From Saccharothrix sp. HUAS TT1 (GTDB lineage: Bacteria > Actinomycetota > Actinomycetes > Mycobacteriales > Pseudonocardiaceae), in assembly GCF_040744945.1 (NCBI RefSeq), contig NZ_CP160453.1:3224001-3288000 (forward strand): a stretch of 64,000 bases of DNA, written 5' to 3'. Shown here one piece after another: positions 57,699 to 64,000 of this stretch. The notes under the pieces are model-generated. The model saw only the letters and a program-made list of their open reading frames with translations, had not been told where the DNA came from and did no database searches. Position numbers and translations under genes: made by a program. Within the stretch, counting starts at the first letter, position 1. Every line of letters starts with the position of its first letter.

Positions 57699-58822
57699 TG
57701 GCCGGGCCGCTGGAGGGCCTGGAGGTGGTCGAGCTGGCCGGGCTCGCGCCCGGTCCGTTCGGCTGCATGGTGCTCGCCGACCTCGGCGCGTCGGTGACCA
57801 GGGTGGACCGGGTCGGCGGCGGCACGGAGGCGCCCCTGCTGGGTCGCGGCAGGCGCTCGATCGGCGTCGACCTGCGCCGACCCGAGGGCGCCGAGCTGGT
57901 GCTGCGGCTGGTCGCGGAGGCGGACGTGCTGGTCGAGGGCTTCCGACCGGGCGTGACCGAGCGGCTGGGCATCGGCCCGGCGCAGTGCCTGGCCCGCAAC
58001 CCGCGGCTGGTCTACGGGCGGATGACCGGGTGGGGCCAGGACGGCCCGCTGGCCGACCGCGCCGGGCACGACATCAACTACATCGCGGTGGCGGGCGCGC
58101 TGGAGCCGATCGGCCGGGCGGGCGCGCCGCCGACCGTGCCGCTCAACGTCGTCGGCGACTTCGGCGGCGGCGGGCTGCTGCTGGCGCTCGGGGTGCTGGC
58201 GGCGCTGTACGAGCGGGAGCGGTCCGGGCGCGGCCAGGTGGTCGACGCGGCCATGGTCGACGGCGCGGCGCTGCTGACGACGTTCCTGCACGGCATGTCG
58301 TCGGCGGGCGCGTGGCCCGGCGGGCGCGGTGAGAACCTGCTGGACGGCGGCGCGCCGTTCTACGACGTGTACGAGGCGGCGGACGGCCGGTTCGTCAGCG
58401 TCGGCGCGCTGGAGGACAAGTTCTACGCCGACCTGCTGGCGGTGCTCGGGCTGGCCGACGCCGACCTGCCCGGCAGGCACGACCCGGCGAACTGGCCGGA
58501 GCTGCGGGCCCGCATCGGCGCGGCGGTGGCCACCCGGACCAGGGACGAGTGGGCCGCGCTGGCCGAGGGGACCGACGCCTGCCTCGCGCCCGTGCTGGCG
58601 CCCGGGGAGGCTCCGGGGCACCCGCACAACGCCCGGCGCGGCACGTTCGTCGAGGTGGGAGGGGTGGCGCAGCCCGCGCCCGCGCCGAGGTTCGACCGCA
58701 CGCCCGCCGCGACGCCGGGCCCGCCGCCCGCGGCGGGGGAGCACACCGCCGAGGTGCTGACCGGGCTGGGGCTGGCCGAGGACGAGATCAACTCGTTGCG
58801 ACGTTCGGGCGTGATCGGCTGA
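57698..58822 (+). CDS. CaiB/BaiF family CoA-transferase (alpha-methylacyl-CoA racemase type)
   Basis: 374 residues from GTG 57698, which lies in TAGTG. Family blocks: LEVVELAGLAPGPFGCMVLADLGASVTRVDR, RRSIGVDLRRPEGAELV, RMTGWGQDGPLADRAGHDIN, then VPLNVVGDFGGGGLLLALG and GAPFYDVYEAADGRFVSVGALEDKFYADLL. GHDINYI and GDFGGGG match the racemase subgroup, where His and Asp abstract the alpha-proton. It would interconvert 2R/2S methyl-branched acyl-CoA so that the neighbouring dehydrogenase can use them. That fits the LCAD/IVD-type dehydrogenase and a role in branched-chain fatty acid or sterol side-chain degradation. Confidence 0.88.
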   Translation: MAGPLEGLEVVELAGLAPGPFGCMVLADLGASVTRVDRVGGGTEAPLLGRGRRSIGVDLRRPEGAELVLRLVAEADVLVEGFRPGVTERLGIGPAQCLARNPRLVYGRMTGWGQDGPLADRAGHDINYIAVAGALEPIGRAGAPPTVPLNVVGDFGGGGLLLALGVLAALYERERSGRGQVVDAAMVDGAALLTTFLHGMSSAGAWPGGRGENLLDGGAPFYDVYEAADGRFVSVGALEDKFYADLLAVLGLADADLPGRHDPANWPELRARIGAAVATRTRDEWAALAEGTDACLAPVLAPGEAPGHPHNARRGTFVEVGGVAQPAPAPRFDRTPAATPGPPPAAGEHTAEVLTGLGLAEDEINSLRRSGVIG

Positions 58823-59226
58823 GCCGGCTGCCGGGCACCGGAAAAAGGACGTGAAAAATCACCTGAAGGGGTACCGGAAATAGGTGGCAGCCGCCATCGG
58901 CCTTTGTCACGCTGCGTGCGTGCCTCGGCGCAATCAGGTGATGGGCTGTGCAGAGGTGGTGGTGTCGCTGTACCTCGGTGTCCGTGCCAGGGGGGTGGGC
59001 GAGTGCCCGTACCTTGGTGATCGGCGGGACCACAGGTCCCCTTGATCGTCCGTTCGGGTGACCCTGAACAGGGCTGATGCATGTTTGCGTGGTCGTTCTT
59101 GCGGCCGGTCGGGCGATCACGGCGGGTCCGGCCGCCATCTTCCGGGTGAATGGGGGACCATGGCTCTCGACCTGACCGGAGCGGCGACCCGCCGCCCTGC
59201 CCAGTGACACGGACGGAGACCGATCA
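58823..59226. other. 404-bp intergenic region before a 53-codon gene
   Basis: No supported gene, tRNA or recognised riboswitch. A stretch around 59090-59170 is G-rich with small inverted repeats (GCGGCCGG ... CCGGCCGC) and could be a terminator for the CoA-transferase gene or a structured leader of the next gene. GGAGACC at about 59215-59221 is the ribosome site of the small protein. Confidence 0.45.
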
Positions 59227-59388
59227 GTGAACGTCAAGAAGGTGGTGACGCTGGCGGCGGTCGCGCTGGTGCTGTTCCTCCTGATCACCCAGCCGAACGA
59301 GTCCGCGGGGGCGGTGAAGACCGCGCTCGGGTGGCTCCAGTCCGGCGCCGAGTCGATCATCACCTTCGTCCGCAGCCTGTTCGCCTAG
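59227..59388 (+). CDS. 53-residue single-pass membrane protein
   Basis: Starts at GTG 59227 after ACGGAGACC and ends at TAG 59386-59388. The sequence begins VNVKKVVTLAAVALVLFLLI, a membrane anchor, followed by TQPNESAGAVKTALGWLQS, an amphipathic helix, and ends SIITFVRSLFA, hydrophobic again. The codon usage is normal and the ribosome site good. Similar short proteins with KKVVTLAAVALVLFLLITQP occur in other actinomycetes (recollection, not searched). No function is known. It sits between a CoA-transferase gene and a hypothetical gene and is too short for routine gene calling. Confidence 0.7.
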   Translation: MNVKKVVTLAAVALVLFLLITQPNESAGAVKTALGWLQSGAESIITFVRSLFA

Positions 59389-59579
59389 GGCCCCCGTCGA
59401 AGTCCGCGCAATGCGGTCACGATCGGTGACTATGCGCCCCGAACGTTGCACCGTACGGGTGGAATGAGGGCTATAACGCCCTGGTAACAGGGTTTTGGAC
59501 AAACAAGGGTCTAGCGGTTGTCGGTACCCGCTAATACGGTGCGTCGCATTGGCTGATCTTCGACCGATGAGGAGGCAGA

Positions 59580-60068
59580 ATGGTCGAGGACTCCGGAGTC
59601 GACGAGCTGTTGCGGCAGTGGGCGGCTGAGCGCTCGGACGACGCCGAGCTGCAGGAGGTGAACCGGATCAAGGACGCGTGGCTCGCGGAAGCCCCGCCGT
59701 CCGCGCCGGGGATCCCGGTGCAGCGGGCGAACGGCGGACCTCGCGGGCTCGTGCAGGTCGAGTCCGCCGATCCGGCCTACGTGACGGCGATGAGGAAGCG
59801 GGCGCCCGAGGTGCCCGAGGTCCTGCTCGCCGCCGCCGCCAGCTACTGGCAGCTGGTCGGCGACCTGTCCGAGGCGGAGCTGTGGTGGGACGCGGGCATC
59901 AGCCCGCTGGACCAGCGCGCTCTGGACTACCGGGCGGCCGGGCTCACGCCCGCCGACCTCGGTCGGCGCCTCGGCCCGATGACGGTGCTCCAGCACCTGC
60001 GTCGGGGCAGCGCGGCGGCCTGGTGCGTGGCCAGGCTGCAGAGGCAACGCCGGGACGGCGTCGCCTAG
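59580..60068 (+). CDS. Hypothetical protein, 162 residues
   Basis: Starts at ATG 59580 with GAGGAGG seven bases upstream, a very strong site. The protein is predicted alpha-helical, acidic at the start (MVEDSGVDELLRQWAAERSDD) and has Trp-rich helices later (AAASYWQLVGDLSEAELWWDAG). I do not recognise a domain. No signal peptide or membrane segment is visible. The upstream 190 bp contain TAGCGG...CCGCTA, a 6-bp inverted repeat near 59511-59532, possibly an operator. It is followed by two terminator-like hairpins, so it is a single-gene unit. Confidence 0.7.
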   Translation: MVEDSGVDELLRQWAAERSDDAELQEVNRIKDAWLAEAPPSAPGIPVQRANGGPRGLVQVESADPAYVTAMRKRAPEVPEVLLAAAASYWQLVGDLSEAELWWDAGISPLDQRALDYRAAGLTPADLGRRLGPMTVLQHLRRGSAAAWCVARLQRQRRDGVA

Positions 60069-60084
60069 GTCCGACGAGTCGGGC

Positions 60085-60141
60085 GGGCTCCTGAGGTCGG
60101 GGAGCCCTCGCCCGGAGGGGCGGGCTCCTGTGCGGGAGCCC
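60085..60141 (+). terminator. Two GGGCTCC/GGAGCCC hairpins
   Basis: GGGCTCC (60085-60091) pairs with GGAGCCC (60101-60107), and again GGGCTCC (60122-60128) pairs with GGAGCCC (60135-60141). Both stems share the same 7-bp arms, so alternative pairing is possible. They follow the 162-residue gene and are likely terminators. Confidence 0.6.
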
Positions 60142-60163
60142 CAGCCCTGGTGGACCGAGCAAG

Positions 60164-60179
60164 TACTCTTGAGCTCGTG
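60164..60179 (+). promoter_or_regulatory. -10 box for a leaderless transcript
   Basis: TACTCT (60164-60169, TANNNT) lies seven bases before the GTG at 60177 with no ribosome site, the geometry of a leaderless actinobacterial mRNA. Confidence 0.5.
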
Positions 60180-60596
60180 CAAGGCTTCATCACCCCCAAG
60201 CGGCTGCTGATCGCGGCCGCCTGCCTGGCGTCGCTGGTCGTGTGCTGCGGCCTCGCCTACTGGCAGTGGGAGCGGTTCTCCCAGGCGGGCGGCACCTTCC
60301 AGAACCTCGGCTACGTCTTCCAGTGGCCGCTGTTCGGCCTCTTCCCGGCGTTCATGGTGTGGCGCATCGTCAAGCTGGACGCCCGCCGCAAGGCGGAGGA
60401 CGCCGCCGCGGCCTCGGCCGGGCCCGCCGACGGGCCCGCCCCGGAGCCGGTGGTCGCGCCGTCGCGGCCGGTCGTTACCGTTGAGCCCATCAGAGCACCC
60501 GCGGTGGACGACGAGGACGAAGAGCTGGCGGCCTACAACCGCATGCTCGCCGAACTCCACGCGCGGACCACCGTTGAGGGGAAGGCAGGGCGATGA
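60177..60596 (+). CDS. Small membrane protein, DUF3817 partner
   Basis: 139 residues from GTG 60177. Two membrane helices (LLIAAACLASLVVCCGLAYWQW and VFQWPLFGLFPAFMVWRIV) are followed by a charged Ala/Pro-rich cytoplasmic tail ending EDEELAAYNRMLAELHAR. The same two-helix protein preceding a DUF3817 gene is frequent in actinobacteria, but no function is assigned. Its stop overlaps the DUF3817 start (ATGA), so both are made together. YWQWERF between the helices is conserved in my recollection of such proteins. Confidence 0.75.
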   Translation: MQGFITPKRLLIAAACLASLVVCCGLAYWQWERFSQAGGTFQNLGYVFQWPLFGLFPAFMVWRIVKLDARRKAEDAAAASAGPADGPAPEPVVAPSRPVVTVEPIRAPAVDDEDEELAAYNRMLAELHARTTVEGKAGR

Positions 60597-60895
60597 GCGG
60601 CGCGTTGACCAGGTTCCGGTTCATGGCTTACGTCGTCGGCTGCGGCCTGCTGCTGCTCGTCGTCGCGATGATCGCCAAGTACTCGGGCGGCAACGAGGGC
60701 ATGATGCGGGTCGTCGGCCCGGTCCACGGCTTCCTCTACGCGGTCTACCTGGTGCTCACCGTCGACCTGGCGCTCAAGGCCCGCTGGTCGATCAAGGGCA
60801 CCGTCCTGGTGCTGCTCGCCGGCACGATCCCGTTCGTGTCGTTCTACGCCGAGCGCAAGGTGGTCGAGAGCGTCCGGGCCGCCAAGGCCCTGTGA
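60593..60895 (+). CDS. DUF3817 membrane protein
   Basis: 100 residues from ATG 60593, overlapping the preceding stop by 4 bp. Three membrane helices: FMAYVVGCGLLLLVVAMIAK, VHGFLYAVYLVLTVDLALK and VLVLLAGTIPFVSFYAERKV. The motifs GPVHGFLYAVYL and GTIPFVSFYAERKV are the signature of DUF3817 (YdzA-like proteins), of unknown function, sometimes associated with respiration or transporter partners. A promoter for the glycine-riboswitch transcript begins only nine bases after the stop. Confidence 0.92.
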   Translation: MSGALTRFRFMAYVVGCGLLLLVVAMIAKYSGGNEGMMRVVGPVHGFLYAVYLVLTVDLALKARWSIKGTVLVLLAGTIPFVSFYAERKVVESVRAAKAL

Positions 60896-60903
60896 CCCCC
60901 GGG

Positions 60904-60933
60904 TTGACCAGGGCCGTCCGGCACGCCTAGCGT
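60904..60933 (+). promoter_or_regulatory. Promoter of the glycine cleavage transcript
   Basis: -35 TTGACC (60904-60909) and -10 TAGCGT (60928-60933, TANNNT) with an 18-bp spacer, placed immediately upstream of the glycine riboswitch. Confidence 0.65.
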
Positions 60934-60965
60934 CTGCGGCGACAACTGGACACGGCCGTCGATGT

Positions 60966-61145
60966 CGAGCGGGAGAGTCCCCGACCAGGGGCGCCGAAGG
61001 AGCAAATCCTCCCCGGAATCTCTCAGGCACAGCTACCGCCCGACGAAGGCAACTCTGGAAAGCAGGCGCGCCACCGCGCCTCGCCCACGGTGCAAGCCGC
61101 CCCTCGCGGGGTGGTGAAGCTCTCAGGCCCATGACAGAGGGGGAG
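60966..61145 (+). ncRNA. Tandem glycine riboswitch
   Basis: Two aptamers are recognisable. The first has GCGGGAGAGTCCC, GGGGCGCCGAAGGAGCAA and AATCTCTCAGGCA. The second has ACTCTGGAAAGCAGG, GGTGCAAGCC, GAAGCTCTCAGGCCCATGAC and AGAGGGGGA, in the order known for the gcvT motif. ACTCTGG pairs with TGACAGAG as the closing helix of aptamer 2. Cooperative glycine binding would switch on the glycine cleavage genes when glycine is in excess. The ~125 bases between the aptamer and gcvT form the expression platform. Confidence 0.95.
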
Positions 61146-61272
61146 GCTCACTCGACGAGGAGTCTCCGATGGACCGTGTCATCCTTTCGCTCGTGAATCC
61201 TTCGGACGTGCCCGCCCGCCGACCCGACCGGTCGGCCCTTCGGCATGTCCGCACCCAGGGAGGACCCGCCTG

Positions 61273-62373
61273 ATGGATAGCCGCCGCACGCCCCTGCACG
61301 CCGAGCACGAGGCGCTGGGCGCCATGTTCACCGACTTCGCGGGCTGGCGGATGCCGCTGCGCTACGACAGCGAGCTGGCCGAGCACCACGCGGTGCGCAC
61401 GTCGGCGGGCCTGTTCGACCTGACCCACATGGGCGAGATCCTGCTCACCGGCCCGGAGGCGGGCGCCGCGCTGGACCACGCCCTGGTCGGCCACGCGTCC
61501 GCGATCGGCGTCGGCCGCGCCCGCTACACGATGATCTGCGAGGCCGACGGCGGCGTGGTGGACGACCTGATCGTCTACCGCCTCGGCGACACCGAGTACC
61601 TGGTCGTCGCCAACGCCTCCAACGCCGCCGTCGTGCACGAGGCGCTGGTCGAGCGGGCCGGGGGCTTCGACGCGGTGGTCGAGGACAAGTCGACCGACTA
61701 CGCGCTGCTCGCCGTGCAGGGCCCGAACGCCACCGCCATCCTGGCGGGCCTCACGCCGACCGACCTGGCCGGCGTGAAGTACTACGCGTCGTACCCGACC
61801 GAGGTGGCGGGCAGGCCCGTGCTGCTGGCCCGCACCGGCTACACCGGCGAGGACGGGTTCGAGCTGTTCACCGCCCCGGACGACGCCGCGCACGTGTGGC
61901 GGGCGCTGCTGGAGGCGGGCGCGCCGCACGACCTCAGGCCCGCCGGCCTCGGCTGCCGCGACACGCTGCGGCTGGAGGCGGGCATGCCGCTGTACGGCAA
62001 CGAGCTGGGTCGCGAGCGCACGCCGTTCCACGCCAACCTCGGCCGGGTGGTCAAGCTCGACAAGCCGGGCGACTTCGTCGGCCGCGACGCCCTGGCCGCC
62101 GTCGCCGAACGGGGTGTCGACCAGGTGCTGGTCGGCCTGAAGACCACCTCCCGCCGCGCGCCCCGGCACGGCTACCCGGTGCTGGACGCGGCCGGCGAGC
62201 GGATCGGCGAGGTCACCAGCGGCGCGCTGTCGCCGACCCTGGGGTACTCGGTGGCGATGGCGTACGTGGCCGTCGGCAACACTGAGCCCGGCGCCGCGCT
62301 GTCGGTGGACGTCCGCGGCAAGCACGAGCCGGTCGAAGTCGTCGCGCTGCCCTTCTACAAGCGCAACAGCTAA
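61273..62373 (+). CDS. gcvT: Aminomethyltransferase (glycine cleavage T-protein)
   Basis: 366 residues from ATG 61273, with AGGGAGGA upstream. The T-protein transfers the methylene group from the aminomethyl-lipoyl arm to tetrahydrofolate, releasing ammonia. Motifs: FTDFAGWRMPLRYDSELAEHHAVR, GLFDLTHMGEI (with the catalytic Asp), ILAGLTPTDLAGVKYY, TGYTGEDGFELF and CRDTLRLEAGMPLYGNEL. Length and order match the standard enzyme. It is the first gene under the glycine riboswitch and is followed 15 bp later by glyA. P- and H-protein genes are not in the window. Confidence 0.97.
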   Translation: MDSRRTPLHAEHEALGAMFTDFAGWRMPLRYDSELAEHHAVRTSAGLFDLTHMGEILLTGPEAGAALDHALVGHASAIGVGRARYTMICEADGGVVDDLIVYRLGDTEYLVVANASNAAVVHEALVERAGGFDAVVEDKSTDYALLAVQGPNATAILAGLTPTDLAGVKYYASYPTEVAGRPVLLARTGYTGEDGFELFTAPDDAAHVWRALLEAGAPHDLRPAGLGCRDTLRLEAGMPLYGNELGRERTPFHANLGRVVKLDKPGDFVGRDALAAVAERGVDQVLVGLKTTSRRAPRHGYPVLDAAGERIGEVTSGALSPTLGYSVAMAYVAVGNTEPGAALSVDVRGKHEPVEVVALPFYKRNS

Positions 62374-62388
62374 GGGAGAGACCCACAC

Positions 62389-63654
62389 ATGTCCGAGCAC
62401 TTCAACACCTCCCTCGCGGAGTTCGACCCGGAGGTCGCGGACGCCGTCGCCGCCGAGCTGCACCGGCAGCAGAGCACGCTGGAGATGATCGCCTCGGAGA
62501 ACTTCACGCCGGTGTCGGTGCTCCAGGCGCAGGGGTCGGTGCTGACCAACAAGTACGCCGAGGGCTACCCGGGCCGCCGGTACTACGGCGGCTGCGAGAA
62601 CGTCGACGTCATCGAGCGGCTGGCGATCGAGCGGGTCAAGGCGCTGTTCGGGGCCGGCTTCGCGAACGTGCAGCCGCACTCGGGCGCGCAGGCCAACGCG
62701 TGCGCGATGTTCGCCCTGCTGCAGCCGGGCGACACGATCCTGGGCCTGGACCTGGCGCACGGCGGCCACCTGACCCACGGCATGCGGATCAACTTCTCCG
62801 GCAAGCTCTACAACGTGGTGCCCTACCACGTGTCGGACGAGGACGGCCGGGTCGACATGGCCGAGGTCGAGCGGCTGGCGGCCGAGCACCGGCCCAAGCT
62901 CATCGTGGCGGGCTGGTCGGCGTACCCGCGGCAGCTGGACTTCGCCGAGTTCCGCCGGATCGCCGACTCGGTCGACGCGTACCTGATGGTGGACATGGCG
63001 CACTTCGCCGGCCTGGTGGCGGCGGGCCTGCACCCGAGCCCCGTGCCGCACGCGCACGTGGTGACGACGACCACCCACAAGACGCTCGGCGGCCCGCGCG
63101 GCGGGGTGATCCTCACCAACGAGGCCGACCTGGCGAAGAAGATCAACTCGGCGGTGTTCCCCGGCCAGCAGGGCGGTCCGCTGGAGCACGTGATCGCGGG
63201 CAAGGCGGTGGCGTTCAAGCACGCCGCGTCGCCCGAGTTCGCCGACCGGCAGCGGCGCACGGTCGAGGGCGCGAAGATCCTCGCCGACCGGTTGTCGCGG
63301 CCCGACGCCGCGGCGGCCGGTGTGAAGGTGCTCACCGGCGGCACGGACGTCCACCTGGTGCTGGTGGACCTGGTGGCGTCCGAACTGGACGGCAAGCAGG
63401 CCGAGGACCGGCTGCACGAGGTCGGGATCACGGTCAACCGCAACGCGGTGCCGAACGACCCGCGCCCGCCGATGGTGACCTCCGGCCTGCGCGTCGGCAC
63501 GCCGGCGCTGGCCACTCGCGGGTTCGGCGCGGCGGACTTCGCCGAGGTGGCGGACGTCATCGCGGCGGCCTTGCAGCCCTCGCCGGACCTGGCGGAGCTG
63601 CGCGCGCGGGTCGAGGTGCTGGCGGCCAAGCACCCGCTGTACCCGACGCTGTGA
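62389..63654 (+). CDS. glyA: Serine hydroxymethyltransferase
   Basis: 421 residues from ATG 62389. It interconverts serine plus tetrahydrofolate and glycine plus methylene-tetrahydrofolate. The substrate/PLP contacts are intact: [68 protein letters not shown] and the PLP lysine K231 in [14 protein letters not shown]. Genes for T-protein and SHMT in one transcript under a glycine riboswitch mean excess glycine is turned into serine and one-carbon units. A 15-bp hairpin follows. Confidence 0.97.
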   Translation: MSEHFNTSLAEFDPEVADAVAAELHRQQSTLEMIASENFTPVSVLQAQGSVLTNKYAEGYPGRRYYGGCENVDVIERLAIERVKALFGAGFANVQPHSGAQANACAMFALLQPGDTILGLDLAHGGHLTHGMRINFSGKLYNVVPYHVSDEDGRVDMAEVERLAAEHRPKLIVAGWSAYPRQLDFAEFRRIADSVDAYLMVDMAHFAGLVAAGLHPSPVPHAHVVTTTTHKTLGGPRGGVILTNEADLAKKINSAVFPGQQGGPLEHVIAGKAVAFKHAASPEFADRQRRTVEGAKILADRLSRPDAAAAGVKVLTGGTDVHLVLVDLVASELDGKQAEDRLHEVGITVNRNAVPNDPRPPMVTSGLRVGTPALATRGFGAADFAEVADVIAAALQPSPDLAELRARVEVLAAKHPLYPTL

Positions 63655-63686
63655 ACGTCGCCACGAAATAGTTGGGGTTTGCTGGA

Positions 63687-63721
63687 GGTTGTCCCGTGCG
63701 CGACCCGCGCACGGGACAACC
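63687..63721 (+). terminator. 15-bp hairpin between glyA and the nitroreductase gene
   Basis: GGTTGTCCCGTGCGC (63687-63701) pairs perfectly with GCGCACGGGACAACC (63707-63721) around a 5-nt loop. It ends 12 bases before the nitroreductase start codon, so it could terminate glyA transcription or act as an operator or RNA structure next to the ribosome site GGGAGAAGAACC. Confidence 0.7.
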
Positions 63722-63733
63722 GGGAGAAGAACC

Positions 63734-64000
63734 ATGACCACCACGCTCGACGCCTTGGCGCTGCCGCGCGAAGCACAGGACCTGCTGTTCCGCGAGGCGC
63801 GCACGGCGAACGCGTTCACCGGCGAACCGGTGACCGACGACCAGCTCCGCGCGATCCACGACCTGGTGAAGCACGGACCCACCGCGATGAACAGCCAGCC
63901 GCTGCGCGTGCTGTTCATCCGCGGCGAGGAGGCCAAGGCCCGCCTCGCGCCGCACATGGCGGAGGGCAACCGGGCCAAGACGCTGGCCGCGCCGGTGACC
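63734..64000 (+). CDS. Nitroreductase-family protein (malonic semialdehyde reductase/RutE-like), 5' part
   Basis: The first 89 residues from ATG 63734 are present and the gene runs off the right edge. The N-terminus reads TTTLDALALPREAQDLLFRE, then ARTANAFTGEPVTDDQLRAI, YDL-type helix and HGPTAMNSQPLRVLFIRGEE with the FMN-binding Asn/Ser. This start is typical for RutE/HadB-like enzymes that reduce malonic semialdehyde to 3-hydroxypropionate with NADPH. The family call is firm; the substrate is inferred. GGGAGAAG precedes the start. Confidence 0.88.
   Translation, partial: MTTTLDALALPREAQDLLFREARTANAFTGEPVTDDQLRAIHDLVKHGPTAMNSQPLRVLFIRGEEAKARLAPHMAEGNRAKTLAAPVT

Noticed and set aside
59090..59226. 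Possible c-di-AMP (ydaO-type) riboswitch, because GGGTGAATGGGGGACCATGG resembles parts of that motif.
   Set aside because: The conserved blocks are in the wrong order and the remaining consensus segments are missing, so no riboswitch is claimed.

Overview
The window is a chromosomal segment of a high-GC actinomycete. Very GC-rich third codon positions, many GTG starts, SulP-carbonic anhydrase and Scr1/DUF397-type genes, SARP and large LuxR regulators, and abundant secreted glycoside hydrolases with Thr-rich linkers all fit the Pseudonocardiaceae (Saccharothrix / Actinosynnema / Lentzea type). That genus-level placement is inference from gene content. No tRNA, rRNA, CRISPR array, insertion sequence or prophage was seen.

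Layout. 0-10 kb is mostly housekeeping: the 3' part of a class III aminotransferase, an XPB-like helicase-domain protein, DUF2461, VanZ, pyruvate kinase and TesB thioesterase, a Uma2 nuclease-fold protein, and an Lrp regulator with a PLP decarboxylase facing a LysE exporter. 10-19 kb starts with the most unusual gene, a one-polypeptide ECF sigma factor / zinc anti-sigma / membrane helix / extracellular glycosidase. A secreted HDWE protein, a GH30-ricin glucanase and a LacI regulator follow, then 6-phosphogluconate dehydrogenase and a rhomboid-like protein. 19-24 kb has a SulP-carbonic anhydrase fusion, a zinc-ribbon / XRE-DUF5753 / DUF397 triad and a DedA protein.

24-33.5 kb is regulatory and chitinolytic: a SARP/NB-ARC/TPR activator, a GH18 chitinase behind two DasR-type 12-bp repeats, a large ATPase-LuxR regulator and an orphan excisionase-type antitoxin. 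34-45 kb has a MacB-like ABC pair, then a cebEFG-bgl-like cellobiose/beta-glucoside operon behind two abutting CebR-type palindromes. A seven-repeat lectin-like secreted protein and the convergent LacI regulator follow. 44.6-49 kb has an ACT-GNAT protein, small membrane/secreted proteins, an internally deleted AlkZ-like remnant, a DM13 protein, and an AraC regulator behind a perfect DasR-type palindrome.

49-59 kb has a very large phosphodiester glycosidase / metallophosphoesterase, a nested inverted-repeat array, and a beta-oxidation block: FadB- and thiolase-like genes, an acyl-CoA dehydrogenase and an alpha-methylacyl-CoA racemase-type gene. 59-64 kb has several small conserved proteins, then a tandem glycine riboswitch controlling gcvT-glyA, and the start of a nitroreductase-family gene.

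Taken together, the accessory genes point to polysaccharide foraging (chitin, cellulose or beta-glucan, beta-1,6-glucan) under DasR-, CebR- and LacI-type control, with a sigma factor that may sense glucan directly through its own extracellular glycosidase domain.
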